The notes below the pieces were generated by a model. The model searched no databases. It saw only the letters and a program-made list of their open reading frames with translations, and was not told the origin of the DNA. The position numbers and the translations under genes were made by a program. A stretch of DNA of 64,000 nucleotides. Origin: Colius striatus. Its lineage: Eukaryota > Chordata > Aves > Coliiformes > Coliidae. Positions 26,201-39,900 of this stretch are shown piece by piece. Where the stretch lies: assembly GCF_028858725.1 (NCBI RefSeq), contig NC_084763.1, positions 20,682,001-20,746,000 of the forward strand, given 5' to 3'. Position 1 is the stretch's first letter; every line of letters begins with the position of its first letter.

Positions 26201-27954
26201 GAGAAAACAAAATCAAACAACCCACATGTATTTGTTTGGTTCCTGGATCTATGTGGATGCTTCTCACTCCACTTCCCACCCCTCTCAACTCATGTCTAAG
26301 CATAAAGATATTTACATGTCTGAAAGGAACTGTAAAGCATCTGTGATATTTCCCAGAGGATCTACTATCTCTTCTCACACAAAAACATATTTCTACATCA
26401 TTATGTCACAGTAGCATCTCAATAAGGGGCACCTCGGCAAGGGCCTCTGACAAAGTTTCAATTACAAGATTCACCACTTTCACTACCTCACTCAAAAGAT
26501 TTGAACAGAAATACTTTCAGTTATTGTTGTCCTTCACATAAATTGCTTATGTCTGTAGTCCTTATAGGATGGGCCATCAATAACATTGTATTTGGATAAA
26601 TGTACTTTCACACATTGTTCAAAGTCCCTAGAACTCATGGGACTTTGAAATCATGTAGATTTCTTGTGTTTCTTAGCAGGCTCTAAATCCACAATTTCAT
26701 GAGTGGCTTATTGTGATTCATATGCCACTTTCATTTTTGGCAGGTAATGCTAATGTTACTGGAGAATGATTATTTCAATGAGATCTGCACCCACTTCCCT
26801 CAAATCAGGACTCTAAAAAAGCTCAGAATGGAGCTGTCAGCATAAATATGTAAAAATGTATGTGAATACTTATCCTGTATAGGGTTTTGACTGTACAATT
26901 ACAACCATCAGGGATGAGCAGAACTTCTAATAGTTCCCGTAGAAGGCTGGGCAAGCAAACATCTAGGGGTGGACACTGAAGAAGAGGAAACATCTACGTG
27001 TCAGTAATAGGAAAGTTCCATTGTACACATGCTTTTTAGGCATGCCATCTGCACTCAGTCACACCATACTATAGCTTTGATGACATGCCACAGCTAAAGG
27101 GCAGGCAATATACCTCTTGCTTCATTGACATAAATGACACAATTTGGTAAAACTCACTGCTTGATGACATAAATCACAACTCTCACACTATGTGATTGTC
27201 CTGTGTGTTTTTCAATGTTTGGATCCATGCTAAGTATTTTGATACTGAAAGCACTGAAGTAGCATTATGGTGAAAGCCAGTACATGCTAGGTAAGCAACA
27301 GCACTTTATCTGTGCTAATTACAAACTTCTCATATTTTGTTGGCCCGTAACTACACCATAACACCCAGGGAACACTGTTTACAGTAACCTAATGATGAGC
27401 AATTCTGTTCTCATTACTGTTCACAATCTTTTACTAAATGTTTCTTGTTTCGAAAGTACACTGCCCAATGTAGTTGAGCAGTATCAAAAGACTTTTTTAA
27501 AAGGTGGATAAATCTTATCTTTAGAAAAGGCCTACAAAAAAAAAAATGTACATTTTGACTAATATACGAAACTGATGAAAAATAAGGCTTACATCAGATT
27601 TCTTTTTTAAAGAAGCATTCCCCGTAGTGCACTTGAGGATCTCTAAGAGGGAAGTTGGTCTAAAGTCTGTTCCAGTCCTGGATCTGCTCTTAAATTCATG
27701 CATGGCCTCAGGCAAATGTGTTTATTTTCCTGTTTCTGTTTCTCTGCCTTTAAAGTGGGGATAACTCGACTAACCCAAATATCTTGGCTGCAATTCATAA
27801 GAATGACTAACTTGATTATTAGATTTCTGAGACCTGAAACGTGACTATTATTATTATTAGGACTTACTGACCAGCCAAACAGAGCAGTGTGATTGAAAAA
27901 TAAAGAAGACGGGTCTTAGACAACTGAAGGATGCCAGTCAGTTGGACAGGATAG

Positions 27955-27985
27955 GTCAGTCAGTCAGTCAGTCAGTCAGTCAGTC
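27955..27985. repeat. (GTCA)n microsatellite
   Basis: About 7.75 perfect GTCA units, 1 kb upstream of the first CpG island. Likely polymorphic. Confidence 0.95.
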
Positions 27986-28959
27986 TGAGCAGCCATGCGA
28001 GGAGGCAGCTCTAGGGAGTGGAGTTGGACCTATAAAGTGAGAATGTTCCCTTTGTGCCAACTTTCTATTTAGTACCCCATGGTACCTAAAGGCCATAAAA
28101 AGCAAAGTCCTCTCTGAGAAATTAATGGGTCTGAAGTACTACCAAAAATCAGCTGCAGGCAAATATATTTTTATCTGTATATGGGAGTTCAATGTTATTT
28201 TCTAGTGGAAATGTCAGAATTGATTAAAGACTTAGCATTTCTATTTGAAATGAGAGAGTAGTGGATGGTATATTTTAAAGGGAGAAAATTCAGAAGCCTG
28301 ATAACAGGGAGATAATGGAGTAAATTAATTTCTAATGTTGCTGCAATAATTTGGTACCGAACATACTGGGTCCAAATTTACATCATTGTACATAGCATAA
28401 ATAAGACTGCCTTTTAACAACAGTGACAAAAATACTCTTCCTACTGGCAAGGTCAATATTATTAATTGTAATTCGTATTATTAACCTTTGGGCTTGTGTA
28501 TCCTCCACAGATTAATGATTATTCAATAGCTCTGCTATAAGGTTGCACTTTTTAATAGCAACTAATAGAAGTGCATAACACTGGTTAACAAGGAAAAGCA
28601 TTGACATATCAGCTTCATGGTCTTGGTCTTGTTTCTGAGTCATGCAAAGGTGCCTACTGGAATTGTACCTGTCAATTTGCAGACCTGAAAAAGCAAACCT
28701 GCCTCAAAGTCAAGACAAAAACTGGAGATTGGGCTGACATTCAGGGTCCACTGTCTTCTCAGTCACCTAGGGAATGAGAAACAGCCTCAGCTTTAGGGAA
28801 GCCTGCATTCATTTCCAGGTTCACTCTCCAGGAACTCCACTTCCAAATCCTGCATCAGCGAAGATGGGGAAAGAAGGTCTTAAAAACAAGAAGAGAGAAC
28901 AAGGCCCTCCCCGAGGAGAAGTTACAAGAATAAAAGGAATTCTCAAACCGCGTTACTGA

Positions 28960-30930
28960 GGAGCGCGTGAAACGCCGGGAGCGGCCGAGAGATGCGAGGC
29001 GCGACCCTGCTCCGACGGGGCAGCGGAGCTGCCGCGCGGCGGCGGGTCGCAGCCACTCCCGGGGGACTCGGCCCTCGTCCCGGGCAACCCCCTCCCGCGG
29101 AGGTCGCCAGCGCGGTCGCGGAGCTTCTGCCTCAGCTGCCCGAAATCGCGGGTGGCCATGTAGTGCTGGCTGCCCGAAAGGGCCGCCGCTGGGGCGCGGG
29201 GGGTAGCGGCGGGGTCGGGCAGGGGGACCAGGGACAGCTGTGGAAATAGAGGAGCGGAGGAAGGATGGAGGGAAGCGGGAAGGTGAGGGATAGGGGTGGG
29301 GGCCGGGGGGCGCAGTGCCCAGGGAATACAGTGCCGGGGCGGAGGAGGGTTCTGCCCCCTCTCGAAGGGCAGGGGGCTGTCAGGGATGGACGCACACATA
29401 CGCACACCTCCCTCGCCATTTCCACCAAGTCAGACCCGCAGCCACGCAGGGTCGGGAGCTGGCGGAGAGGAGGAGGCACCGCGTACATACATGCACATAC
29501 ACAGACATAGACACGGAGCCGCCGCACTCCAGCCGCTACTCGGTTGCCCCCACCCCCGCAGACCCCCGCCGCCGCGCAGCCAGGAGCAGCAAGCGTGAAG
29601 CGGGCGGCGGGCGGCGCACGCCGAGGAGCCCCCCCGCAGCAGCCACCCCCCCGCCGCCGCGCTGCCCCGACGGCACCACCGCCCCCTCCCCGGGGGCAGC
29701 GCGCACCTCCCCGCCCGAAAGGGCCGGGGCTGGGGGTGCGCAGACACGCACACAAACAGACATACAGACACGGGCACGGACAGAGGCAGGGCTGCCCCAC
29801 GCCAGTACCTTGCCACCCTGGTGTTTTCCGTCCGGGCTCCTCCTTGCTGAGGCAGCTCAGGGAGCGGAGCCGAGCGGGTGTGTGTGTGTGTGTGTGCGCG
29901 CGGGTGTGTGCGTGCATGCGTGTGTGTGTGCGCGCGTGTGTGTGTGCGACAGCGAGCGAGCGAGAGCGAGAGAGACTCTTCCCCCCTCCCCCTCCCCCTC
30001 CTCCTCGCTCTCCTTCCTTTAAACGCCCACTCCTGATGGGTGAAAAGACAACTTGAACTTCAGTGCAATTAACTTCGCCGGCGCCTCGGAAGCCGGAGGT
30101 GTCGCCGGCCTCGCCCGCCGCTCTCCCATGAGTGAGTCGGTCCCGCTCCCTCGGCGTCGCTCCTCGGGGACGGAGGGGGGGACGGGGCCGTGCCGGGGAC
30201 GCCCGCCCTGGCCATTTACCGAGGCCGGCGGTGCGGACACGGGAGGGAGGGCGGGGGGAAGGCACAGGGCGGAGGGGGGCTCCTGCCGCTGCCGGAGCCT
30301 CTCGGCCGGTACGGGCTCACACCTGCCGCCTCGCCACTGGCGGCCGCCGGTCCCGCTCCGCTCCCCTGCCCGCCGCCTCCTCACCAGCCGCTGGCACGGG
30401 AGGGAGCAGGGGAAGGGGAAGGGTGGGGGGAAGGGGAGGCAAAGGGAAAAAAAAAAAAAAAACCTAAAACTTTGGCAAACTTCTTCCCCGGCCCCGCGCG
30501 CCTCCCGCAGCGGCGGGCGCGGGGCGGCGGCAACCCCGACGGCGGGGGGCGCGTGGCGCGGCTGCGGGTCGGAGCGGGCAGGGGGCGCGGGAGGCAGGGA
30601 GGGGGGTCACGGGGCGGCACTTCCGCGGGGCGCGGGGGTTGCGCGGGCGGCTGCGGCTGTCCCCGACGGGGGCGCGCCAGTGGCGGTGGGCGGCTCGGCC
30701 CCCCCGGCCGCCCGCGACACAGCCCGGCGCTGCCGCTGTCACAGGGAGCGGTGCCAGGAACTCGCCTCTGTGCTCCAGGATTTTATTTTTTTTAATTATC
30801 TTTTTCCGCTCCGTCTCCAAACCCGCCACCCGAGCTTTTGCTCAAACCACCGTCCCTTTGTCGCCGTCCCCGCTTGCTGCCCGGGGAAGCACTCCCGACA
30901 GGAACGGGCACCTGCCCGGCCGGAGTTTCC
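28960..30930. promoter_or_regulatory. CpG island 1, candidate distal promoter
   Basis: An abrupt change to GC-rich, CpG-dense sequence across about 2 kb, while both flanks are AT-rich. It contains several GGGCGG Sp1-type boxes (for example two near 29602-29612 and one near 30250), an alternating TG/CG tract (29878-29948) and a CG/GA-rich run after it. A + strand splice donor (A|GTGAGT) lies at 30131/30132. It sits about 17 kb upstream of the main SATB1 island. In human, SATB1 has transcripts starting more than 10 kb upstream of the principal start, so an alternative SATB1 first exon is the favoured reading. A divergent non-coding RNA start is the main alternative. The long open frames here on both strands are produced by GC content. 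Confidence 0.8.
29878..29948. repeat. Alternating TG/CG tract, Z-DNA prone
   Basis: Runs of TG broken by CGCG, GTGCATGC and further CGCGCG steps, almost entirely alternating purine-pyrimidine. This is the classic composition for left-handed DNA under negative supercoiling. It is followed directly by (CGAG)n/(GA)n at 29949-29975. Confidence 0.9.
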
Positions 30931-33900
30931 CTCTGCCAGTCTCCAGGCTTCTCTGGCTACAAGAGAAACTTCACTAAAATCCAACTTTGATGAAATAGTT
31001 TGCATCGGTTCCTAAGCTGAAATGAGTCTAAACCGACGAAAGCTCTCCGCTGGTTTTAGTCGGTACAACTGAGCTCAGCGCTTCAGTGAAAATAATTCAC
31101 AAACTGGGATGCAGAGACTTCGGGGCGTATGATCGGACAGTGTCCTTTCATTCCCGTCAGTGCTACTTGGGTGGAAGTGAGCGGCAGCCCCTCATTTCTA
31201 CTTTATATTATTTTGATACAGTGCATTCGTATATTTGTCTGCCGTAGTCTGCTGGCAAACATTAGCATTCAGGCTTACATTTTTGACAAATGTGCAGACA
31301 GGAATAGCATGAATAGGCATCTTAAATATTAACAACCTAAGCATCTGTTGTGAAACAAATTTAATATATTTACTCTGTTTTTCTCACATTGTTAGAAAAG
31401 GTTACAATAAGTGTAAAATTTCAGCTGTAGTTAGCACAAGGAGTGCTTGGTTATTCCACTATCTCTTTGAGCATTTAACACAATCGCCAGATAGAAATGT
31501 GTCAAATCAGGCGCACTATTCAAAAACAACTTGAAACAGTAAACGTAGAGTGTAAAGACATGAATGCAGGATGTTCTGTGCAATTTGTATCTTCTAATTA
31601 CTCCGCAACACTATTTATTGAATTTGAGACTGCTTTTTTTCAGTCACATATTCCTATATACTCTTTAATACATTTACACGTACACGCATTTTCTAATTCA
31701 TTTTGTATTTAAGATTGTTATTGGTATTACCTTGCTTTTCACGTTGAAGCAAGGGTTGTGCAGAAATGTGTAGTAAGAGCAGAGTAGGTAACAAAATGAG
31801 CAGGCAGAAAATGCAACGTGTTCACATATAAGTGTGCATCTAACCAGAGAGCAGACACACAACATAAGGCAATAGAAGTGAAATTAAAATCCCTGGCTAG
31901 TATGCTATGTGTGCCCACTCTTGAATACAGACAGTTAGCAGAAAAGAAACAACTGACTCCAAGGAATTCCTCCATCCCTGGAATAAAACTGTTCTGAGCA
32001 GAACAAGAGCACAGAAGAGTGAAGTCTCCAAAAAGACTGTGGAGTTATTTCAGGAATCAGTGCATTCCTTCCCTTTTTCCCACAAGTTCAAATATGTAAT
32101 AAATAAGTCCTTTGTATGCAAAAGAGTTTACTGGAACAAAAAATATTTAAATGGAATGCTTTTTGTGTGGACACTTTGAAAAACTCACCATTTCCTTTTA
32201 TTATTCTTTGTTCTAATACTTTAAATAGGAAAGTGACTCTCACAGTTTCTCCTGTTATTTTAGCGATATACATGAAGCCTAACCTGCCGCTGCACACTCT
32301 AAAGCAGAGAGAGACGATCTGTAAGTCATTAATGGGACAGAGTGCTTTGGCAGAATGAGAAGCACAGAGGGTCTGCCACCTTAGCTTGAGCTTATAGGCA
32401 AGGAGGGCACCTTTTTTGTTTGCAGCATAGGCCCAGCGGGTCAGCTGCTGAGCACCTGCCCTCTGCTGTTGTGCCCTGCCAGCATCCCATGGGCACCACC
32501 ACAGGCAGTACTGCCAAGGAACTCTGGGCACATCCATTCCTTCCACACAAAAACCTCTTTAGAGTAGGAAAGTCCTGAATAGGCACTAACTCATCCCACA
32601 TTTCAAGTTTAGGTCAGGTTTGGGATACAGGGGAGTTTAAATGTATGTGACTGCCATTTAGAAGATGATCAAATGAAGTCTGGTATGCTTGGAAAAAAAA
32701 CCTGAACAAATCTCCTAATTGTATCAACTACTCACTTTTTGGAAGTATTGTCACTTTTTTATTGTCACCTGTTTTTACATCTAAATGCAGTCAGATAAAT
32801 TTGAAGTCCTTCTTAAGGTTTCCAGCTGTATTTGGGGGGAAAAAAAAAGCAAGGAGATTATTTTATTAATAAAATTGTTTGGAATAAATAGAAAAAATAT
32901 AATATAATAGAAGTAGATTTCTGAATTAAAAATGGAGGAAATATTACTTCTGAAGTGGTTTAGTCATATTTCTAGTAACTACGCTATTTTAACACAGACA
33001 GTACTGAAGCATTTTATTGCCTTCTTGTATATAACTGCCATTGCTCTCTCCAGATATATTTAATATATATCCAACGAAGACACAAACTTTCCTTCTACAA
33101 CAGTTTAAACACATCTGGAACACTTTACTTTCTTATAATTTATGTTAATAGATGTAGAGTGTATATACAATCTTCTCAGAAATCATTGCTTTTTCCAAAG
33201 GGGAATTTTTTTACTTTCAGTCAGGGAATATATTTATAAGAACAAAATAACTCAAAGTATAGGCAATTCTATATATCATTTTATTTTCTGTTATATCAGG
33301 TTGATTATGTAAAGCTTTCATTTAGAGTGATGAGATGATGAAATTACAGAGGAGTGATTGGCTTTTGTTTTTTCAAATGGTTCTAGTTGAGGGCTGCAAA
33401 AATGAATGATTTTGGTGAAGTTCTTTGAGTCTGTAATATTTTTCACAGAATTCTGACAAATTAGTTTAATAGAAAAGCCACAAGTCTCTTAGCACAGAAG
33501 GCTATATTTTCAGGTAAAATGGAAGTTCTGCTTTTGCCATTATAGGCATCAGGCTTCAGTAATCTGCTCCTCTTGTGGAATGAACACTTTCTACTTAAAG
33601 CTATCATGCACCTACTGTTTATTTACGCTGCATTAAACTGACAGCACAGCAATCAGAGGAAAAATATGACTTACTTTCCTGAAGTAAACACCAGTTTATA
33701 GGTTATGCATATATTTATAATCCTGTCCCCACTAAATAATGTCTGTCTCCATTTTAATATCTACCTGTGGTGTTGTCCAGGACAGCTGGCTCTTCCTTGC
33801 TTAAAATGAGAGAAAAAAGGCAGGGCGAGTGAGGAAGAAAAGAAAGTTTTGTTATCATTCCACGCCAAGAGGAACTTAATAGAGAACTGATTTGGTATTC

Positions 33901-36900
33901 CTTTCCATTGCATGCAAAAGCCAGTTTTAAAGACATAGTATTCAGTATTACTTGGTGTATTTGAATTGCATCTCAAACAGGGAAAACAGAATTCCTTAAC
34001 AGTATTTGTCTATCCAAGTCACTGAAATTGTATATTCAGGCAATGGCAGATTAAGGGCAGAAGCATTTTATTAATAACTGAAAGCACATATGTGTGTGTG
34101 ATGAAAAATGTTCTGCAAATCTGTCACTATGCAATCAAGTGCATTTTTTAAACTTTAGTTGTCACAAAGTTGCTACTGATTCTAAAAAAAAAAAAAAGTA
34201 AAACAGTTTGACGGTTAAAGAGTAACTTACAGTTCTTATTGCTTGTTATATTGAAATTTTGCAACTTTATAAAGTCTGTGTCAGAAAACCCTATTGATGT
34301 TAGTTTTTATCGTAGACTAGTGTATCCAGGTAGCTAGCATTCGAAGTGAAGATAACTGCGATCAGAATAACCCATATATTGCAGAAAGCTTCCCTGAATT
34401 CTCCAACAGATGATTCCATTAATAACCTTTACCTGAGAGGTGCATTTTTTCCCCAGATTCAAAAATAATTATACTTAAGTTAGCTTGTATGTCTTTTCCC
34501 GTGTGAGTGGTATCACAAACTGTTCACAGCCCTGACCACAACTTGTAACTGTTACTTCAAAAAGGATATGCTATAATGTTCCCTTCAAAAATGTAGGTGT
34601 TTTCAAACATTTGCCATCCTGCGTCATCTAAGCTTACCACGGTTATCACCAAAACTTCATTACTTAATTGATCTCTGTTTCATTGCTTTGCAAATGTCGG
34701 CAATGGTTTCTGCACTGCGTTGCTCTCAGTGGGTATAAATCTTGATAGAGATTAGTTTTTAAAGACACTTGCCAGTACTGATCCTGTTTATATGTTCTGA
34801 TCTGGTCTTCGTTCCCTGTACCAGCTGTAATCTACTCTTCATCCATGTAATCTGGTGCAGTGTAGTAGGAATGGCATAGTAATAGTGGAGTACAGTAGTA
34901 GAGCATAGTAACATACCTCAGGCACCGTATGCATTGTAAATATCTCCTTTTAAACTTGCTGGGCCTGACTTTCCTCCCATGCACACCGATGTATCACTGC
35001 AGAGGTTGGTAGACCTTTCTTTTTACAGTTCCTGTAGGGGATCTGTGTTAGGTGGTCAGACAGGCTGAGAACTAACACTTAGTATTTATACCAAGGTCAC
35101 CTTTTAAGCTATTTATTTAGAATACCAATATGCAGCTATTTCTTTGGAGATCAGTTTTCCTGTGAGACCATGTGCATTTGTGCATGCTGGGATTAGGACA
35201 GGCTGTAAGAAGGAATTCAGTGCTGTTGTAAAGCTTCATTGGAAACACACCTCCACAGCTGTAGGTTCACAAGAGTTAGCTCTTGCCACCTCGTCCTTTT
35301 CTGTTTTGAACTGCAGATTAGACAGGCAGAAGAGTCTGCACACCTGCAGAGGGACCTCAGTCACCCCAGTTGCACCTGGGTGCAGAACATCAGGATGGGC
35401 CATGTCTATCAGCTGTGTTAGCCTTGCATAACTCCCAGCGACTATCTGCTCCATCTCTTTCCCTTGGCACATTATGACATGATATGACCTGAGGAGATGA
35501 GGGAGGTGCTTTAAACCTCGAGTGCATCTCATTTTCCCAGGATCCTGCTCTGACAGGATTTATTTGGCCAGCAGCAATCATTTGTGTGTCGTTCCACTTG
35601 CTGCTCGCTAGAAGAAGTGATGATGCACTCAGATCATATATACCTGGAGGACTGTCTCGTAATCTTTTCTGGTGTCTGGAGTCTTGGTTCTGGTTTCAGC
35701 CCTGACAAAATATGTCATCTTGGGTAAATAACTGGCTGTGCCCTGTTTGCAACCCTTTATGCCATAACCTCTATTTTGAAAGTGCTGAGCACTCACGACT
35801 TCATACGAAAGAAAAGGAACCTGCAGTACATAATCCCTCTATAAATGCAGCATTAATATGCCCCTAGTTTATTTGTCCAGCTACAAAATTAGTAATATAT
35901 ATATATATTTCATAGAACATTGAAGGATTAATTAATTCTTTATATTTGTGAATCAGTCCTAGAGTGGAAAACGTGATACAGCACAAGTACAAAGAATTGC
36001 TGCTCTGTACTTAAATCCACATGCAAAGGTATGACAAAGATATTTCCTTTTCAGTAAGTGCACTTAGGATACATGTCTGTTTGTAAGAGCCAGATAATTA
36101 AAAACATTTTCAGTGAACAGGGGACAAATTCTAAATATCATACACGCTCTGCGTTCCCAATTCTAATACATTAAATAAAAGAGAGAAAGACAGGAGGGGA
36201 GGGAAAGTCTGAAGGAGTGTGCATGCACACAAACTCACAGAAAGACCGAAGGCAAAAGATGGAGAGGAATTGCAGAGTGAGTGTTCAAATGTTTATAATC
36301 AAAGATTAAATTAATATTTTTGTAGAGAGCTGTATTAGAAATATTTTAAATCATTAACACTTTTCATCATAGGTGGGCTTCCTTGATAAATGTAAGAAGT
36401 CTCAAAAATAATTAAAGGCATCTTAAAACTTAAAAAATGGTAGTTTTAGCTTCTAAGGATTCATTGTAATATAATAATACTGTGTGCTTTTTAGTGCTAC
36501 TTCTGCACTAGACATTTAATTACAGTCTTTGTGAGACACGTTATCTGTATAGTAACCAGTGCATAAAAAGAATGGTATATACTTTTACATACAAGCTCTT
36601 GCTTGCCAGCTTTCTAAGATTATAGATTAAGATCTCCATTCCACAATGTTCATGTCTTCAACGAAAACAACTTAATTTTACACAATTTTCAGGAGGAAAG
36701 GGGCATTTTCTGTAATAGTATTTCTTCTGTAGTGAAACATTTTGCAATAATATTTGAACTGTGTTTAGCAGAGTGAGGGGTTTTTTCTATTCAAGAACCC
36801 AAACTCAGTGTTTCTTTGCTTATTCACAGGATAGATTTTAGAATATCAAGTGAAAAAGCATGTTTAAGTTGTATATTGAGAAGATTTTTAAAAAATAATC

Positions 36901-39900
36901 TAAAAGTAGTTTGTTAAGTTTTTAACATGTACAGCTTAATGTTTAGAGGAAAAGTAGATCTTGCCTTTCCCATATCAGATATTGAATATTGTCTGAAACA
37001 TGTTCTGGATACTCTAAATTGCTGGGGTTTATAACATGGTCTACGCATTGCCATGGAAAAGTGAGTAAATTTGCAAGGAAGATGAGGCGCACAAAATTAG
37101 AGGTTTTGTTTTGATACATTTATGGACACCTACAATTGTGCAGCTCATGAAAAGTGCTCCTCCACATACTGAACTTCCCACCGTTCCCCACATTTTGCGC
37201 TGTGGTCCTTGCAGGACGAGGCACCATGGGAATCGCATTCAACCATTTCGGCACAGACCTTTTCAACCGATCATGTGTACATCCTCTTTCAGGTTTTGTT
37301 CTTCACGTCTTAACTAGCAATATTGTGCAGGAAGGGAACAATACTGGTGTTGAGCCTCTGGTTCCGTTATGCTTTGTAAGAAAATCTCACTGTAAAATCA
37401 ATCAATCAAAATCAATCTCTGTCCCATTGACTGTATTTTATTGACTTTCTTTTCCCTTCACTTGACTCATTGAATGTCATAAACCTTTTGGCCATTCCAG
37501 CAGAGTTTTGATATACTCTTTTTAGGATAAAGGATGTAATAACTTTATAATAACATTTTTTTATTGGAAACTTGTGATTCCACTATTTTGTTTGGATAAC
37601 ATGTCCTGTGAGAAATGGACTCCTGCACTTTCACTGAAAAATGATGGTTAGGATACATATAAGTCTAGTTATTATTTTCTAAGCATTCCAGAGAATTTTA
37701 TAGATACCACGCAAGAAAATTGAATGAATAGAATTTTTTATGTATGTGCCATGATCAGAGATAAACCTTAAGAAGCATTATGCTGCCTGATAAATTGCAT
37801 TTCCAAGCAGTATTTCATATAGGTTCTGTCGCTTTAAAAATGCAGTCTCCTCTATTTGCCCTATTAATTGTTGATATGTTGCCATCCACGAGACAAAAAT
37901 TAGAGCTGTAATTAAATAATCATGTGATGCTCCTTAGTGCCAGTGAGAGCAAACTCATTTTTCCAGGCCCTGATGGTCACTGATTATTGTATTACTACTG
38001 GCTTGCTTTATTTTTTTAATGGCTCTATATTGCTGGGTTACCCAAGCACTGCCCTTCTTTTCAAAATTAAAGGAATTGAAGAACATTAAGTTACTTAATT
38101 GGCCAGTGGTCCTTGGGGACACAAAGTAGTCATACCTTCTCTGCTTTTTGGTCACTCAATTGGTTCTACTGGGAGAACTACATCAGTGGTGTGGTTGCGT
38201 GCCATTTAATTTACACTGGTGTTTTGGCTGGGATGGATGCATATAGGGAATGCCAGGAGAATTACAAAAGGAGCAGGGTATTAAAATTCAGAAATGATTA
38301 AAATTGAAATAAAAGGATGCTGCTTCTTTGCCAGTACTCTGGCAGTCATAATGACACATAGAGATTAGTTTCCACCTTCATCTTTTCCTTCTTTCTCATT
38401 TCCTCTTGTTTATTGTTGACACATTTTCCTTATGTCTCTGCTTCTCAGTGCTTTTTTTCACTGTTACATATTCCTACTTTTTCTCTTTCCCTAAGCATGG
38501 AGAAGCTTACTTAACCTTATTATAACAATAACAGAATAGGTTATTAATATTTAATATGCACATGATTAAAATTTCTCTCTTAAACATAGGTCAGCTCTAT
38601 TATTAACTGACATGTTATTTTTCATTAAAAAATTTTTATTCTGCCCTTACGGTTTCTCAAACACCCTTTACTTTGGTGGTGATTTAACACATAATGTTTA
38701 GAAAACTGTGTTAGGCTAGTGAAAAAAAAGAACTTACCAGTCATGGATAATCAATTATGCATGAATTCAGATATAACAGATGGAAACTGGTGAGTTAAAG
38801 TTTCTCTTTAGCTTCATCTTTTTTTTTTTGTTTTGTTTTTGTGACACCTGTCTCTTATGTATAGATAAACATCTAACATAGCATACTGCTTTTCATGCGT
38901 CTTTGTGTTTTTTGCTTGTTGGGTTTGGGGTGTTTTTTGTTTCTTTATGGATTTGTCCATGTAGCATAAACTCATTTAATTAATTTGTTTGTCTGCTACC
39001 ATTTTGATACTGCCTCCCTTTTCTAGGCCTAAATTGTCCTGTGATGAAGCCATCATTTAATCTTCTGATATGTTGCACAATGCCATTTAACCTTAAAATT
39101 GTGTCAGCACGATATTTTAAATTCTATGAGTTTCCTTCTGCCTTCGGCTGTTCCTGGCCCATACTGTTGTGACATTAAAGCAACAGGGTAGACTGTGACT
39201 GTACATATGTATTCATATATGCATATAGGTGAATTCTTGTGATTGTGATACTTATATAGGCGTTCCCTCCAGAGGCATTAATTAAATTTCTTTCAATCAT
39301 TTCATAAGGAAGCAGATTGCTTTACAGCTTTTTATTAAAAAGTTGAGTATAGACTGAGTAGAATATTTCTTTTGGTCATGGAAAGATTTTCATAGATCTA
39401 GATCAAGCAAAAAAGATGGTAAACCTTTGTGATACTCCCACAGCAACAACCAGTTGGTATTAAGTAAAAGAAGAGATAAATATGTTTTCTTTCTCTTTCT
39501 ACACAAAAATAACTAAAAGACTTTAACCTCAGGTCCAGAATTGACATGACAGGGGTTTTTTTGTGTAGTTCGTTCATGGCCATGTATGGACAGATTCTTG
39601 TATTTGAAGGTATCCCATGTTTCAGAAGCATGGCATTAAGTTGATTTGGATATTACTTTTCTATGACTACAATAATTTGGAGCATTTCTTCACCTGGCTT
39701 CACCAACCTTTGATGCAACACAATTTCAGATATGGTGCAGAGAGATTTTCCATCTGTATACCTATAAAAGAAAAATGAATTGAGAGAATGCACATCTTTT
39801 TCATGAGCAGAATGTTTCAAAATTTCTTATAAGCATCATCTCAACATTTATAAAGGAAAAAAGGAAGTAGTTTGTAGTATAACCTGCCAGAAACAAATCT

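Larger units (their letters stand above)
21024..28959. other. AT-rich intergenic sequence with minor repeats
   Basis: No gene recognised. A 31-base tandem duplication (23184-23245), an A-rich stretch near 23690-23750 and a (GTCA)n microsatellite (27955-27985) are the only clear structures. A pair of TGACATAAAT direct repeats lies near 27126-27172. GC content rises from about 28850 towards the CpG island. Confidence 0.55.

Noticed and set aside
29132..30265. 377-codon open frame on the minus strand in CpG island 1, and overlapping + strand frames of 170-235 codons
   Set aside because: Stop codons are rare in very GC-rich DNA; the peptides are strings of Pro, Arg, Gly, Ala and repeat-derived Thr/His/Val/Cys, with long frames on both strands together.
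30053..31015. 320-codon + strand frame at the right side of CpG island 1
   Set aside because: It does not begin at an ATG in convincing context, has low-complexity composition and overlaps other open frames.
35144..35532. 95-codon (+) and 98-codon (-) frames in a GC-richer patch
   Set aside because: Unrecognised, open on both strands, and without splice sites or a conserved motif.
37111..37444. Two overlapping + strand frames with scattered CpGs
   Set aside because: Looked at as a possible pseudogene or exon, but neither frame reads like a known protein and no parent could be named.
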